Shown here one piece after another: positions 18,238-26,736 of a stretch of 42,192 bases of DNA (position 1 is its first letter; each line of letters starts with the position of its first letter). The stretch spans positions 1-42,192 of the forward strand of contig JANXRE010000177.1 in assembly GCA_025353165.1 (NCBI GenBank), read 5' to 3'. Under the pieces are notes generated by a model, which was given only the letters and a program-made list of their open reading frames with translations, was not told the origin of the DNA and ran no database searches. This stretch comes from Acidobacteriota bacterium. GTDB lineage: Bacteria > Acidobacteriota > Terriglobia > Bryobacterales > Bryobacteraceae. Both the position numbers and the translations under genes were made by a program.

Positions 18238-18720
18238 ATGCCCAAGCAATATTCACAGCCGCCGGATTTGACGATCGATTCCGGAAAATCCTACACGGTA
18301 ACCTTCGAGACGTCGAAAGGCGATATCGTATGCGATCTGTTCGCAAAGGACGCGCCGAAGACTGTCAATAACTTTGTGTTCCTCGCGCGAGAGGGATTTT
18401 ACGACAACACGACGTTCCACCGGGTCATCGCCGACTTCATGGTGCAAGGCGGCGATCCCCTGGCTACCGGCCGCGGCGGTCCGGGCTACCAGTTCGAAGA
18501 CGAACTGAAGGACAATCCGCGCAAGCACGCGGTGGGATCCCTGTCCATGGCCAACGCGGGTCCGAACACGAACGGCAGCCAGTTCTTCATCACCCACATC
18601 GAGACGACCTGGCTCAACGGCAAGCACACCGTCTTCGGTCAGGTGACCAGCGGCCAGGATGTGGTGAATGCCGTGAAACAGGGAGATGCGCTGAAGTCCG
18701 TCAAGGTCGAGGACAAGTAA
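18238..18720 (+). CDS. Peptidyl-prolyl cis-trans isomerase, cyclophilin type
   Basis: A 160-residue single-domain cyclophilin that speeds up proline isomerisation during protein folding. The catalytic region FHRVIADFMVQGGDP (Arg and Phe of the FHRxI...FMxQGGD signature) is at about 60-74, followed by SMANAGPNTNGSQFFIT at 102-118 and the Trp-containing TTWLNGKHTVFGQV. It has no signal peptide, so it is cytosolic. A GGAGA ribosome-binding site precedes the ATG. It sits 24 nt after the radical SAM selenoprotein gene and may be co-transcribed. Its stop codon overlaps the A tract of a terminator serving the converging gene. Confidence 0.93.
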   Translation: MPKQYSQPPDLTIDSGKSYTVTFETSKGDIVCDLFAKDAPKTVNNFVFLAREGFYDNTTFHRVIADFMVQGGDPLATGRGGPGYQFEDELKDNPRKHAVGSLSMANAGPNTNGSQFFITHIETTWLNGKHTVFGQVTSGQDVVNAVKQGDALKSVKVEDK

Positions 18721-18771
18721 AAAAGGCAGCCGCGGATGAATATCGCCTGGGCGGCATTCATCCGCGGACTG
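18719..18771 (-). terminator. Strong intrinsic terminator between converging genes
   Basis: A perfect 12-bp inverted repeat (CCGCGGATGAAT at 18730-18741, ATTCATCCGCGG at 18756-18767), extended by GCAG/CTGC with one bulge. On the minus strand it is followed by CTGCC and six T residues, so it terminates the Gfo/Idh/MocA gene. The T tract is the complement of the A run around the cyclophilin stop codon. Confidence 0.85.
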
Positions 18772-18782
18772 CGTCCAAGAAT

Positions 18783-19874
18783 CTATGTCGCCTTCGCCGG
18801 CGCGAGCTTTACGGCCTTACCCGTTTTCACGCTTTCCTTCGCGGCGTCGATTATCTCGTTCACCTGGACGTTCAGCTCGACTGAAACCATGCCTTCAATC
18901 GGTTTGTTGCCGCGCATTGCGTCCACCATGTAAGCGATCGGCTCGGCCGCGGCGCCGGTCAGCGCGTCGGGCTTGATGTCGACAGCTTCGCGCCCAATCT
19001 GCTTCTTCACGTTCAGGTTGGTCACGTAGATACTGCCCTTGCGTCCGAACACCTCGAGATCCTGGAAGCCGCGCGGCAGATCCCAGCTTCCCTCGAACAC
19101 TCCGGCGGCCTTCGGATAGCCAAGCACGAGGGTAGCGTTATCTTCTACCTTGGGAAATCGCTCGGGTTGAAGGTGAGCTACCGTCGCATACACGGTATCG
19201 GGCCGGCCGAGATACCAGAGCGACCACAAGGCGTTATAGCAACCGAAATCCATCAACGCGCCGGCGCCGTTCTTCACCGGATCGGTCAGCCATTCGAAGA
19301 AATACTTGTTCCGCGCGCCTTCCGAACCCGGGCCGCCGTGCCCCACGATGCCCCGCAGCCGATACACCTGCCCGAGATCGCCGGAATCGGCGACCGCCTT
19401 CCCGGCATACTGCGACGGCCACCACGCCATCTGATAATTGACCATGACGCGGATCCCGCTCTGGGTCGCGAGGCGCTGGATCGCGACCGCGTCCCGATAG
19501 GTGGACGCCAAGGGCTTTTCGAAGATCACGTTGATCTTTCGCGGCGCGCACGCTTGCACGATCTCGAGATGCCGGTTGTTCTCGACGAAGGCCCAGACAA
19601 TATCCGGCTTCTCCGTATCGAGCATCCGCTTATAGTCGTCGTAGAACTTGGGCTCCGCCACGCCGAGCTTCGCCGCGTCCTTCTTCACCTCGGCGATGAG
19701 ATCGGGGTGCGGATCGGAGACGCCCACCAGTCGAGCGGTATCGCCCTTCAACATCTTCCCCAAGTGGCCCCAAACGTGGGCATGTACGAGCCCCACCACG
19801 GCGATCTTATACTGCTCCTGTCCTGCCGCCGTGAGGGACGCCGCCAGCACCCCGGCCCAAAGCAACTTGCGCAT
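18783..19874 (-). CDS. Exported Gfo/Idh/MocA family oxidoreductase
   Basis: A 363-residue protein if started at the ATG at 19874, which yields a signal peptide (MRKLLWAGVLAASLTAAGQ). A 30-codon upstream extension lacks signal character. The NAD(P)-binding Rossmann half begins YKIAVVGLVHAHVWGHLGKM and includes NVIFEKPLAS (the EKP motif, Lys expected in catalysis). The C-terminal alpha/beta domain includes GGPGSEGARNKYFFEWLTDP, the Asp-Gly-containing GALMDFGCYNALWSLWYLG and DLEVFGRKGSIYV. Relatives oxidise or reduce sugars and sugar-like substrates; exported members are common in acidobacteria and planctomycetes. The substrate is not predictable. The gene ends at a strong terminator. Confidence 0.88.
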   Translation of the reverse strand: MRKLLWAGVLAASLTAAGQEQYKIAVVGLVHAHVWGHLGKMLKGDTARLVGVSDPHPDLIAEVKKDAAKLGVAEPKFYDDYKRMLDTEKPDIVWAFVENNRHLEIVQACAPRKINVIFEKPLASTYRDAVAIQRLATQSGIRVMVNYQMAWWPSQYAGKAVADSGDLGQVYRLRGIVGHGGPGSEGARNKYFFEWLTDPVKNGAGALMDFGCYNALWSLWYLGRPDTVYATVAHLQPERFPKVEDNATLVLGYPKAAGVFEGSWDLPRGFQDLEVFGRKGSIYVTNLNVKKQIGREAVDIKPDALTGAAAEPIAYMVDAMRGNKPIEGMVSVELNVQVNEIIDAAKESVKTGKAVKLAPAKAT

Positions 19875-19905
19875 GTTAAAACACCATTGTCCTATAGTTA
19901 ATCTG

Positions 19906-20560
19906 CTTCCGGGCAATTCAAACTGATTTACAACGGCTCTTTCAGCGCCCCCAACGCCCTCCATCTGGCATCGGCCGGAAGCCCCACGTACTTCGCCGGG
20001 GAGACCCCCTTCACGGCGACCGCCGTGTTCGACACCAACCGTCCGAATCTGGTCGCGGGAATATCGCCGGGTTTGGTTGCCTACTCACCCATTCGGGCGA
20101 GCATCACCGTGGGCGGGCAAACCTATAGCCTAGCCAGCTATAACGACAATCCCATCGCGGGTATCGGCGTCGCGATCTTCGACCCGTCCAACTTTTTCAA
20201 TCCTGGCCGCTATGCCGTGGGATTTCTTCAGAACCCCGTACAGGACGGCGCCGGGTTCATCAGCGACTTCAGCTCCGCTTCACCGGCATTTTCGACGGCT
20301 AGCCAGACCGGGACCGTCTTCATGAATTACAACGGGGTAGGTTTCGGCCCGGGCGGGAATGGCGCGGTAACCCCCATTCCACTCTTCGACAGCGGCAACA
20401 GTGCCTGGCTACTGACGCTTAAAAACTACTCCGAAGGTGGGAAATCGGCAACTCTGGGCCAGTGAACAGCGTGCAAATTGTCGCTCTGCCGGAACCCGGA
20501 ACACTCGGCTTGGGCGGGGCTGGTGCTTCTGGGATTGGTCCGCGGCAAGCGAATGCTAAA
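19906..20560 (+). pseudogene. PEP-CTERM protein, 5'-truncated with frameshifts in the sorting tail
   Basis: An open stretch from about 19906 reads QFKLIYNGSFSAPNALHLAS, then SPTYFAGETPFTATAVFDTN, PNLVAGISPGLVAYSPIRAS and NYNGVGFGPGGNGAVTPIPL. This is a beta-rich extracellular protein. There is no start or signal peptide: an in-frame TAA lies directly upstream. At the 3' end one G is missing near 20461, giving a premature TGA; the proper sequence VQIVALPEPGTLGL (PEP motif) is in the next frame. A second shift near 20516 restores the first frame for GLVLLGLVRGKRMLK. The PEP-CTERM tail is thus split over two frames. The ORF starting at the GTG at 20025 is only part of it. Confidence 0.7.
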
Positions 20561-20568
20561 ATTGTGGC

Positions 20569-21399
20569 TTGGGGCCCAACCATTCCGACATATCGAAGCC
20601 GCGCGTGTGCGCGGTCGCATACCTGAACACCGTTCCCCTGATCTGGGGTATGCTACATGGCCCGCAGCGAGACGAATTCGATCTCGAATTCGCACTGCCG
20701 TCGGAGTGCGCCGACCGGCTCGGCGACGGGCGGGCCGATATCGGCTTGCCTCCGGTTGCGGTGCTGCTCGACCAGAACCTGTCCCTGTTCCGCGGAGCCG
20801 GCATCGCTTGCCGCGGGCCCGTGCGAACCATCCTGCTGATCTCGAAGGTGCCGTTCGACCGCGTGCGCGTGCTGGCGACCGATCTCGGTTCCCGCACCTC
20901 CGTGATTCTGGCGCGCATCCTGCTGGCCAACGGGCACGGCGCTGAGCCGTCGCTCGTCTCCATGCCGCCCGACTTGAAGCCGATGCTCGAAAGCGCCGAC
21001 GCCGCACTGGTGATCGGCGATGCCGCGCTGCGGCTCGATCCCGAGGCCCTTCGCGCGCACGGTCTGAGGGTCGCCGACCTCGGGGAAGAATGGGTCAAAA
21101 TGACTGGCCTGCCGATGGTGTTCGCAGTCTGGGCCGGACGGTCCGAGTCCTGGTCGGAACACCGCGAAGTCGTATTCGTGGAATCATTGAAGTACGGGCT
21201 GGCGAGAATCGACGACATCGCAAGATCGGAGTGCGGGAACCGCGGGGTGACTTTCGAGGTCACGCGCGACTACTTGAAGGACAATATCGTGTTCGAACTG
21301 GGCGAACGGGAATACGAGGGCATGCGGCGGTACCTCGAACTCGCGCGCGAAATCGGACGGCACCAGTTTCTGCCCGCGGCCCTGACAGTTGGAGGTTGA
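20569..21399 (+). CDS. mqnA: Chorismate dehydratase (futalosine menaquinone pathway)
   Basis: A 276-residue MqnA/MqnD-fold protein that dehydrates chorismate to 3-[(1-carboxyvinyl)oxy]benzoate, the first step of the futalosine route. The periplasmic-binding-protein-like fold shows VCAVAYLNTVPLIWG near the N-terminus, ALPSECADRLGDGRADIGLP, the central PFDRVRVLATDLGSRTSV, and ALVIGDAALRL. MqnA is favoured over MqnD because of the YLNTVPL and SR(T)SV motifs. The first possible start is TTG at 20569, without a strong ribosome-binding site; an in-frame stop lies at 20557. The decayed PEP-CTERM gene abuts the start. mqnC follows immediately, so the two form an operon. Confidence 0.88.
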   Translation: MGPNHSDISKPRVCAVAYLNTVPLIWGMLHGPQRDEFDLEFALPSECADRLGDGRADIGLPPVAVLLDQNLSLFRGAGIACRGPVRTILLISKVPFDRVRVLATDLGSRTSVILARILLANGHGAEPSLVSMPPDLKPMLESADAALVIGDAALRLDPEALRAHGLRVADLGEEWVKMTGLPMVFAVWAGRSESWSEHREVVFVESLKYGLARIDDIARSECGNRGVTFEVTRDYLKDNIVFELGEREYEGMRRYLELAREIGRHQFLPAALTVGG

Positions 21400-21403
21400 G
21401 CGC

Positions 21404-22435
21404 ATGATGACTCGACAAGAAGCAATCGACCTTTGGAACAGCAACGATCTGGTCGGCATGGGAATGGCGGCGGACGCCGTGCGGCGCAGGCTGCACCCGG
21501 ACAACATCGTCAGCTATATCATCGACCGGAATATTAACTACACGAACTTCTGCACCGAGTACTGCAGCTTTTGCGCGTTCTACCGGCCGATGGGTCACGC
21601 CGAAGGATACGTACTGGCGCAGCAAGCGATTTTCGACAAGATTCAAGAGACGCTCGATCTCGGCGGCACCGGCATTCTCATGCAGGGCGGTCTCAACCCG
21701 GACCTGAAGATCGAGTGGTACGAGGACCTGCTCAGCTCCATCAAGAAGCGATTCAACATCTGGTGCCATTGTTTCTCCGCCCCGGAGATTGTCTGCATCG
21801 CCGAAGTCAGCGGGCTGTCGCTGCGCGACACGATTGCGCGACTGCGCGATGCTGGGCTCGATTCCATTCCGGGTGCCGGGGCCGAGATCCTGGACGACGG
21901 CGTGCGCCACCGGATCAGCCGCCTGAAGTGCAATGTGCAGGAGTGGATCGACGTCCACCGCACCGCGCACCAGCTCGGAATGCGCACCACGGCGACGATG
22001 ATGTTCGGTACCGGAGAAACGTTTGAGCAGCGGATGAACCACTTCGAAATCGTCCGCAAAATTCAGGAAGAGACGGGCGGTTTCACGGCCTTCATCCCGT
22101 GGTTTTTCCAACGCGAGAACACCTCGCTGGGACGGTTCGTCAAAGAAGAGGCGACGGCGGTGGAGTACCTGAAGATGCTCGCGATTTCGCGTCTCTATCT
22201 CGACAACATCACCAACATTCAATCGTCCTGGGTGACGCCGGGATTGAAGGTGTGCCAGCTCGGGCTGCGCTTCGGAGGCAACGACGTCGGCAGCATCATG
22301 ATCGAGGAGAACGTCGTCTCCGCGGCGGGAGCGCACCACCGCGCTTCCGAAGAGGAGCTGCGCCGCATCATCCGGGACGCTGGCTTCGTCCCGAAGCAGC
22401 GCGACACGCTCTACCGTACGTACTTCCTGAACTAA
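21404..22435 (+). CDS. mqnC: Cyclic dehypoxanthine futalosine synthase
   Basis: A 343-residue radical SAM enzyme that cyclises dehypoxanthine futalosine in menaquinone synthesis. The [4Fe-4S] motif CTEYCSFCAFYR gives Cys50, Cys54 and Cys57. GGTGILMQGGLNPDLKIEWY, HCFSAPEIVCIAEVSG, GLDSIPGAGAEILDD and MMFGTGETFEQR are typical of the MqnC/MqnE/CofH group. TAFIPWFFQRENTSL and NIQSSWVTPGLKVCQLGL favour MqnC. The start at 21404 is chosen because GGAGG (21391-21395, inside the mqnA end) lies 8 nt upstream. The frame is open to a TTG at 21389, which has no such site. It is 4 bp after mqnA. Confidence 0.93.
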   Translation: MMTRQEAIDLWNSNDLVGMGMAADAVRRRLHPDNIVSYIIDRNINYTNFCTEYCSFCAFYRPMGHAEGYVLAQQAIFDKIQETLDLGGTGILMQGGLNPDLKIEWYEDLLSSIKKRFNIWCHCFSAPEIVCIAEVSGLSLRDTIARLRDAGLDSIPGAGAEILDDGVRHRISRLKCNVQEWIDVHRTAHQLGMRTTATMMFGTGETFEQRMNHFEIVRKIQEETGGFTAFIPWFFQRENTSLGRFVKEEATAVEYLKMLAISRLYLDNITNIQSSWVTPGLKVCQLGLRFGGNDVGSIMIEENVVSAAGAHHRASEEELRRIIRDAGFVPKQRDTLYRTYFLN

Positions 22436-22438
22436 AAA

Positions 22439-22527
22439 TGGGGACAGACGCCCTTTTCCGCTGCCATAACCGGTTGATTCGGTTTATTCGAACTCCGGCG
22501 GAAAAGGCCTTCTGTCCCCAGTTTTTT
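22439..22527. terminator. Long inverted-repeat element acting as a bidirectional terminator
   Basis: Two 23-nt arms (22439-22461 and 22498-22520), starting TGGGGACAGA and matching at 21 of 23 positions, enclose a 36-nt spacer. On the plus strand the second arm is followed by GTTTTTT; on the minus strand the first is followed by ATTTTT. It separates converging mqnC and trxA. The arms look like a small mobile REP- or MITE-type element that has been adopted as a terminator. Confidence 0.75.
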
Positions 22528-22867
22528 ACGGCGCGACGGTGATGTGGTTTTCCAGCATCTTCTGGACGTCTGTTTTCGGCGCGGCGCCGACCTTCTGTTC
22601 GACGATCTTCCCGCCCTTGAACAGAAGCAGCATGGGAATGCCGCGAACCTGGTAGCGCATGGCCGTCCCGGGATTCTCGTCCACGTTCAGCTTGCCGACT
22701 TTCACGCGGCCTTCGTAATCCGTGGCCAGCGCGTCAATCGTCGGCGTCATCATCCGGCAAGGACCGCACCACTCGGCCCAGAAGTCCACCAGGACAGGGG
22801 TGTCCGAGTTAATCACGTCCTGATCGAACGTTGCATCTGTAAAGGTAAGCGTATTCTGACCCGCCAT
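22526..22867 (-). CDS. trxA: Thioredoxin
   Basis: A 113-residue thioredoxin. The redox site WCGPC has Cys34 and Cys37, the cis-Pro motif VRGIPMLLLF is near residue 76, and VLVDFWAEWCGPCRMM, NVDENP and the C-terminal helix are conserved. No signal peptide is present, so it is cytosolic and receives electrons from thioredoxin reductase. It lies 30 bp after glgA on the same strand and ends at a bidirectional terminator, so it is probably the last gene of the dinB-thrC-glgA-trxA cluster. Confidence 0.96.
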   Translation of the reverse strand: MAGQNTLTFTDATFDQDVINSDTPVLVDFWAEWCGPCRMMTPTIDALATDYEGRVKVGKLNVDENPGTAMRYQVRGIPMLLLFKGGKIVEQKVGAAPKTDVQKMLENHITVAP

Positions 22868-22897
22868 TCGTTGTGATTGCTCCAGTTATTGAGATGA

Positions 22898-24340
22898 TTA
22901 TCCCCGAGGGAACGATTCAAGCCGCCGGTACAGATCGCCGTACAGCCTGGCGGATGCAGCCCAGGAATAGTCCCTGGCCATGCCCTTGCGCATAAGTTCC
23001 AGCCAGCCATCGCGATCGCCGAAGGCCTCCAGAGCGCCTCGCACCGCGGCGAGAAACTCAGGCCCGGAGTAGCCCTGGAATTTGAATCCGACAGCCTCGT
23101 CGATGGTATCATTCAAACCTCCGGTGGCGCGCACGACGGGCGGCGTCCCGTAGCGCAGGCTGTACAATTGGTTGAGCCCGCACGGCTCGTAGCGGCTCGG
23201 CATCAGGAAGATGTCGGCACCGGCTTCGATGAGATGCGCGAGCCCATTGTCGTATCCGATCTTGAGCCCGACCCGCTCCGGATACGCGGCCTTCAGATCC
23301 TGGAAGAGCTGCTCGAAGTGCGCCTCATCCTGCGATGCCGAGGAGCCGAGCACGGCCAGGGCGACGTCTTCGGACAGGAGTTCCGCGGCGGTGCCGGCGA
23401 TCAGGTCGAAGCCCTTCTGCGCAGTGAAGCGGGAGACGATTCCCAGCACAGGCCGATCCATGTTTTCGGCCGGCAATCCGAGTTCTTCCAGCAGCCGGCG
23501 CTTGCACGCAAGCTTGCCCTCCAGTGAATCGGCGCTGTAATTCGCCGGAAGGAGCCGGTCCACTTCAGGACTCCAGGCGCCGTAATCCACGCCGTTCAGA
23601 ATGCCATTGAGAACGCCGGCGCGGCTTCGCAGCAGTCCGTCCAGGCCGAAGCCGAACTCGGGCGTCTGGATTTCCTGGGCGTAGGTCGGGCTCACCGTGC
23701 CGATCGCGTCGCTAAACACCAGTCCGCCCTTCATGAGATTGACGTCGCCCCAGAACTCGAGAGCGGAGGGGGTCAGCATAGAGCGATCAAACCCAATTTG
23801 GGAGAGCGCGCTGGGAGCGAAGACGCCCTGGTATCCCAGGTTGTGAATCGTGAACAGCGTTCGAATGCCCGCGAACGTGGGATCGGAACCGAAGGAGACG
23901 CGCATGTAGGGGGCGACGAGCGCGGCCTGCCAATCGTGGCAATGGACGATCTGGGCGCGGAAGATCCGCCGGATGACTTCCAGCGCGGCGCGGGAAAGCA
24001 CGGCGAAGCGGATGTGGTTGTCGGGATAATCCTTGCCGCCGGAGCTGTAGACGCCGTCGCGGTCGTAGAGCGCGGGGCAGTCGAGGAACAGGTACGAAAC
24101 GCCTTCGGTTACAAGCTCGTCGACAGAAGCGGCGTAGGGCGTGGATCCAAGCCAGACGGGAAGATCGTGGTAAATGCGGCGACCGCCGTGTAACGCGACC
24201 TGGCGGTACTTGGGCAGCAGGACGGCTACCTGGTGGCCTTGCGTCACGAGCGCCGCGGGAAGGCTGCCCAGCACGTCGGCGAGCCCGCCGGTCTTGACGA
24301 AGGGGGCCGCTTCCGACGCGACCATGAGGATGCGGGCCAT
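22898..24340 (-). CDS. glgA: Glycogen synthase (ADP-glucose type)
   Basis: A 480-residue GT5 glycosyltransferase that extends alpha-1,4-glucan chains from ADP-glucose. The N-terminal ARILMVASEAAPFVKTGGLA contains Lys16 of the KTGGL nucleotide-sugar motif. HCHDWQAALVAPY carries the active-site His-Asp-Trp, and the C-terminal half has VSRFTAQKGFDLI and the SRYEPCGLNQLYSLRYGTPP acceptor and nucleotide-binding region. The length is normal. It lies 25 bp after thrC. No glgB, glgC or glgP is in the window. Confidence 0.95.
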   Translation of the reverse strand: MARILMVASEAAPFVKTGGLADVLGSLPAALVTQGHQVAVLLPKYRQVALHGGRRIYHDLPVWLGSTPYAASVDELVTEGVSYLFLDCPALYDRDGVYSSGGKDYPDNHIRFAVLSRAALEVIRRIFRAQIVHCHDWQAALVAPYMRVSFGSDPTFAGIRTLFTIHNLGYQGVFAPSALSQIGFDRSMLTPSALEFWGDVNLMKGGLVFSDAIGTVSPTYAQEIQTPEFGFGLDGLLRSRAGVLNGILNGVDYGAWSPEVDRLLPANYSADSLEGKLACKRRLLEELGLPAENMDRPVLGIVSRFTAQKGFDLIAGTAAELLSEDVALAVLGSSASQDEAHFEQLFQDLKAAYPERVGLKIGYDNGLAHLIEAGADIFLMPSRYEPCGLNQLYSLRYGTPPVVRATGGLNDTIDEAVGFKFQGYSGPEFLAAVRGALEAFGDRDGWLELMRKGMARDYSWAASARLYGDLYRRLESFPRG

Positions 24341-24365
24341 ATTCGTATGATAATTGCGCCGGGCT

Positions 24366-25592
24366 TTATCTTGGCGTGATGAGGCCGCCTAGCTTGTCCT
24401 GCTCTCCGCCAGCTTCGCGCGGGTAACGCGTGGAGTAGGCTTCCAGATACTTCAATCCCGATCCCGTGTTGTAGACCACGATGCGCTCGCCGGCCTTCAG
24501 GAAGCCGTCTTGCAGAAGGCGGCGCACGGCGGCGATACAGGCGGCGCCCTCGGGCGCGGCGAAGATGCCTTCCTCGGCGGCGAGCTGCGCTCCCGCGTCG
24601 AGCATCTCCTCGTCCGTCACGGCGATGGCCGTGCCGCCACTCTTTCGAATGGCATCCAGCATGAGAAAATCGCCGAGCGGTTTCGGCACGCGCAGTCCGC
24701 TGGCCGCTGTGGAGGCGTTATGCCAGAACTCGGACCGGGCCGCGCCGCTCTCAAAGGCGCGCACCACCGGGGCGCACCCCGCCGCCTGGACGGCGATCAT
24801 CTTCGGCCGCTTCGGACCCATCCAGCCGAGTTGCTCCATCTCCTCGAACGCCTTCCACATGCCGATCAGTCCGACGCCGCCTCCAGCCGGATAGAGGATC
24901 GTGTCCGGCAGTTCCCAGCGGAGTTGCTCGGCCACCTCGTAGCCCATCGTCTTCTTGCCCTCGATGCGGTACGGTTCCTTGAGCGTGGAAACGTCGAACC
25001 ATCCTTCCGCGTCCTTGCGCTCGGCAACGATGCGGCCGCAATCGCTGATGAGCCCGTCGACCAGGGTCACGCGCGCCCCGTAGGCTTTGCACTCGATGTA
25101 GTTCGATTGCGGAACGTCGCGCGGCATGAAGATGTGGGCTTCGATTCCAGCGGCGGCGGCATAGGCGGCCATCGCGGAAGCGGCGTTGCCGGCGGACGGA
25201 ATTGCGACCTTCGTGATGCCGAGTTCGACGCACATCGAGATGGCGCAGGAAAGGCCGCGGGCCTTGAAGGAAGCGGTCGGGTTGAGCCCTTCGTCTTTCA
25301 CCCACAGATCCTGGGCGCCGATGGCGCTTCCAAGCCGGTGCGCGCGGATGAGCGGCGTCATTCCTTCTCCGAGGGAAACGATGGCGCCGGGTTTCGAGAC
25401 CGGCAGGACCGGGGCATAGCGCCACATCGTCGGCGGACCGGTGGCGATCCACTCACGGTTCCAGCTCTGGCGCGCTTTGCCGAGGTCGTAGCGGACCAGC
25501 AGCGGTCCGCCGCATTCGCACAGATTGTGCGGCTGGCCGGCTTCGAATCGCTTTCCGCACAGGCTGCACTCAAGGTGGGTGAGAGTGGTCAT
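24366..25592 (-). CDS. thrC: Threonine synthase with N-terminal zinc ribbon
   Basis: A 408-residue PLP enzyme that turns O-phosphohomoserine into threonine. A zinc-ribbon-like N-terminus (Cys9, Cys12, Cys25, Cys27 in LECSLCGKRF...NLCECGG) is followed by the PLP domain with Lys110 in NPTASFKARGLS. The sites PSAGNAASAMAAYAAAAG and the phosphate-binding YPAGGGVGLIGMWKAFEEM follow, with the C-terminal VVYNTGSGLKYLEAY. The ribbon is usual for the archaeal- and plant-like class of threonine synthases. The start is 4 bp after the stop of the dinB-like gene, so the two are one operon. Confidence 0.93.
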   Translation of the reverse strand: MTTLTHLECSLCGKRFEAGQPHNLCECGGPLLVRYDLGKARQSWNREWIATGPPTMWRYAPVLPVSKPGAIVSLGEGMTPLIRAHRLGSAIGAQDLWVKDEGLNPTASFKARGLSCAISMCVELGITKVAIPSAGNAASAMAAYAAAAGIEAHIFMPRDVPQSNYIECKAYGARVTLVDGLISDCGRIVAERKDAEGWFDVSTLKEPYRIEGKKTMGYEVAEQLRWELPDTILYPAGGGVGLIGMWKAFEEMEQLGWMGPKRPKMIAVQAAGCAPVVRAFESGAARSEFWHNASTAASGLRVPKPLGDFLMLDAIRKSGGTAIAVTDEEMLDAGAQLAAEEGIFAAPEGAACIAAVRRLLQDGFLKAGERIVVYNTGSGLKYLEAYSTRYPREAGGEQDKLGGLITPR

Positions 25593-25596
25593 GGCT

Positions 25597-26046
25597 TCAT
25601 TTCTTCCACAGCGCGATCTGGCCGGCGTGATAGAGATTGTGCTGCACGGCGCCGTGCAGCAGGCCGCAGCACGATTGCGGCTCGGCCGCTGGGGCTCGCC
25701 GGTTCAGGCGCTCATCCGGCAAGAGGCGCAGGGCCGCTTCGAGCGCTGGCACGTCGCGATCGAGTTCCGCGAGAGCCTCCACCCATGTGCCGGCTACCGG
25801 CGGCCAGCCTTCCTCCGGCGCGATGATGCGCACAGATTCGGCGCTCAAGCGATCGCGCGCGATGCGCAGCCAGGCGGTGATGTGCAACGCGAGCTCCCAG
25901 ATATTGTGAAGTCCGTCGATCGGCCGCCGCGATGCCTGGGCTTCGGCGACCCCCGCCAGGAGTTCGCTGAGCGAAGCGCCGTGCCACGTCGGTCCCGCGT
26001 AGGAACGATGTAGCTGATCGGCAATCCGGACCGCCTCGGTGGTCAT
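25597..26046 (-). CDS. DinB-like (YfiT family) metal-binding protein
   Basis: A 149-residue four-helix-bundle protein. The family's metal triad is visible: His in GLHNIWELALHITAWL (about residues 47-62) and two His in HGAVQHNLYHAGQI near the C-terminus. Members are mostly thiol-dependent transferases or of unknown function. The name DinB here has no relation to DNA polymerase IV. The start is set at the ATG at 26046; the frame is open upstream, but the extra codons are not conserved in kind. It is the first gene of the cluster leading to thrC. Confidence 0.85.
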   Translation of the reverse strand: MTTEAVRIADQLHRSYAGPTWHGASLSELLAGVAEAQASRRPIDGLHNIWELALHITAWLRIARDRLSAESVRIIAPEEGWPPVAGTWVEALAELDRDVPALEAALRLLPDERLNRRAPAAEPQSCCGLLHGAVQHNLYHAGQIALWKK

Positions 26047-26106
26047 AAGTCCACGATAAAGGATACACGCAAACGCCTCCAAAAACGTCATACTATTAGC
26101 TGACGT

Positions 26107-26736
26107 ATGCGCCTTTTGATTGCCTGCCTGTGTGCCGTCCCTGCCCTGGCGGGCGAATATGCCATTCTTTCCAACGGTTTCCGGCTCCATGCCGACCGGC
26201 ACGAGAGTTCGGGAGGAGTCGTGCGCCTTTTCAGCGAAAAGGGTGTAACAGAGTTCCCGGCCTCCGCCGTGACGAGTTTCGAAATGGAGGAGTATGTTCC
26301 TCCCGCTCCGATACCGGTGGTGGAGAAAGTAGCAATCGTCGCGAAACGCGTCTTCTCGCCGAGAGAACTGGTGGACCGGGCGGCGAACAAAGCCGGACTT
26401 CCGCGGGAACTCGTGCATAGCGTGGCGAAGGCCGAGTCCGCCTACCGGGTGGACGCGGTGTCGCGCAAGGGCGCGCTCGGGCTGATGCAACTTATGCCGG
26501 GCACAGCCGCTGAACTCAAAGCGGACCCGCGCGATCCCGAGCAGAATGCCGACGCCGGCGCCAAGTACCTGGCCGATTTGCTGGTGAAGTACGGCGGCGA
26601 TGTCGCCAAGGCGGTCGCCGCGTATAACGCCGGCCCGGGCGCGGTGGACAAGTACAGAGGCGTGCCGCCGTACCGCGAGACCCGCTTGTACGTGAACCGC
26701 GTCATCCGGAACTATAAGGATCTCGGCGGGCAGTGA
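26107..26736 (+). CDS. Secreted lytic transglycosylase (SLT domain)
   Basis: A 209-residue peptidoglycan lytic transglycosylase. The signal peptide MRLLIACLCAVPALAG ends near residue 16, followed by a short beta region (VVRLFSEKGVTEFPASAV) typical of an N-terminal accessory segment. The SLT domain from about 92 has catalytic Glu110 in SVAKAESAYR, then AVSRKGALGLMQLMPGTA and AVAAYNAGPGAVDKYRGVPP. It cuts the glycan strands of the cell wall. It overlaps the terC end by 35 bp in converging orientation. Confidence 0.92.
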   Translation: MRLLIACLCAVPALAGEYAILSNGFRLHADRHESSGGVVRLFSEKGVTEFPASAVTSFEMEEYVPPAPIPVVEKVAIVAKRVFSPRELVDRAANKAGLPRELVHSVAKAESAYRVDAVSRKGALGLMQLMPGTAAELKADPRDPEQNADAGAKYLADLLVKYGGDVAKAVAAYNAGPGAVDKYRGVPPYRETRLYVNRVIRNYKDLGGQ

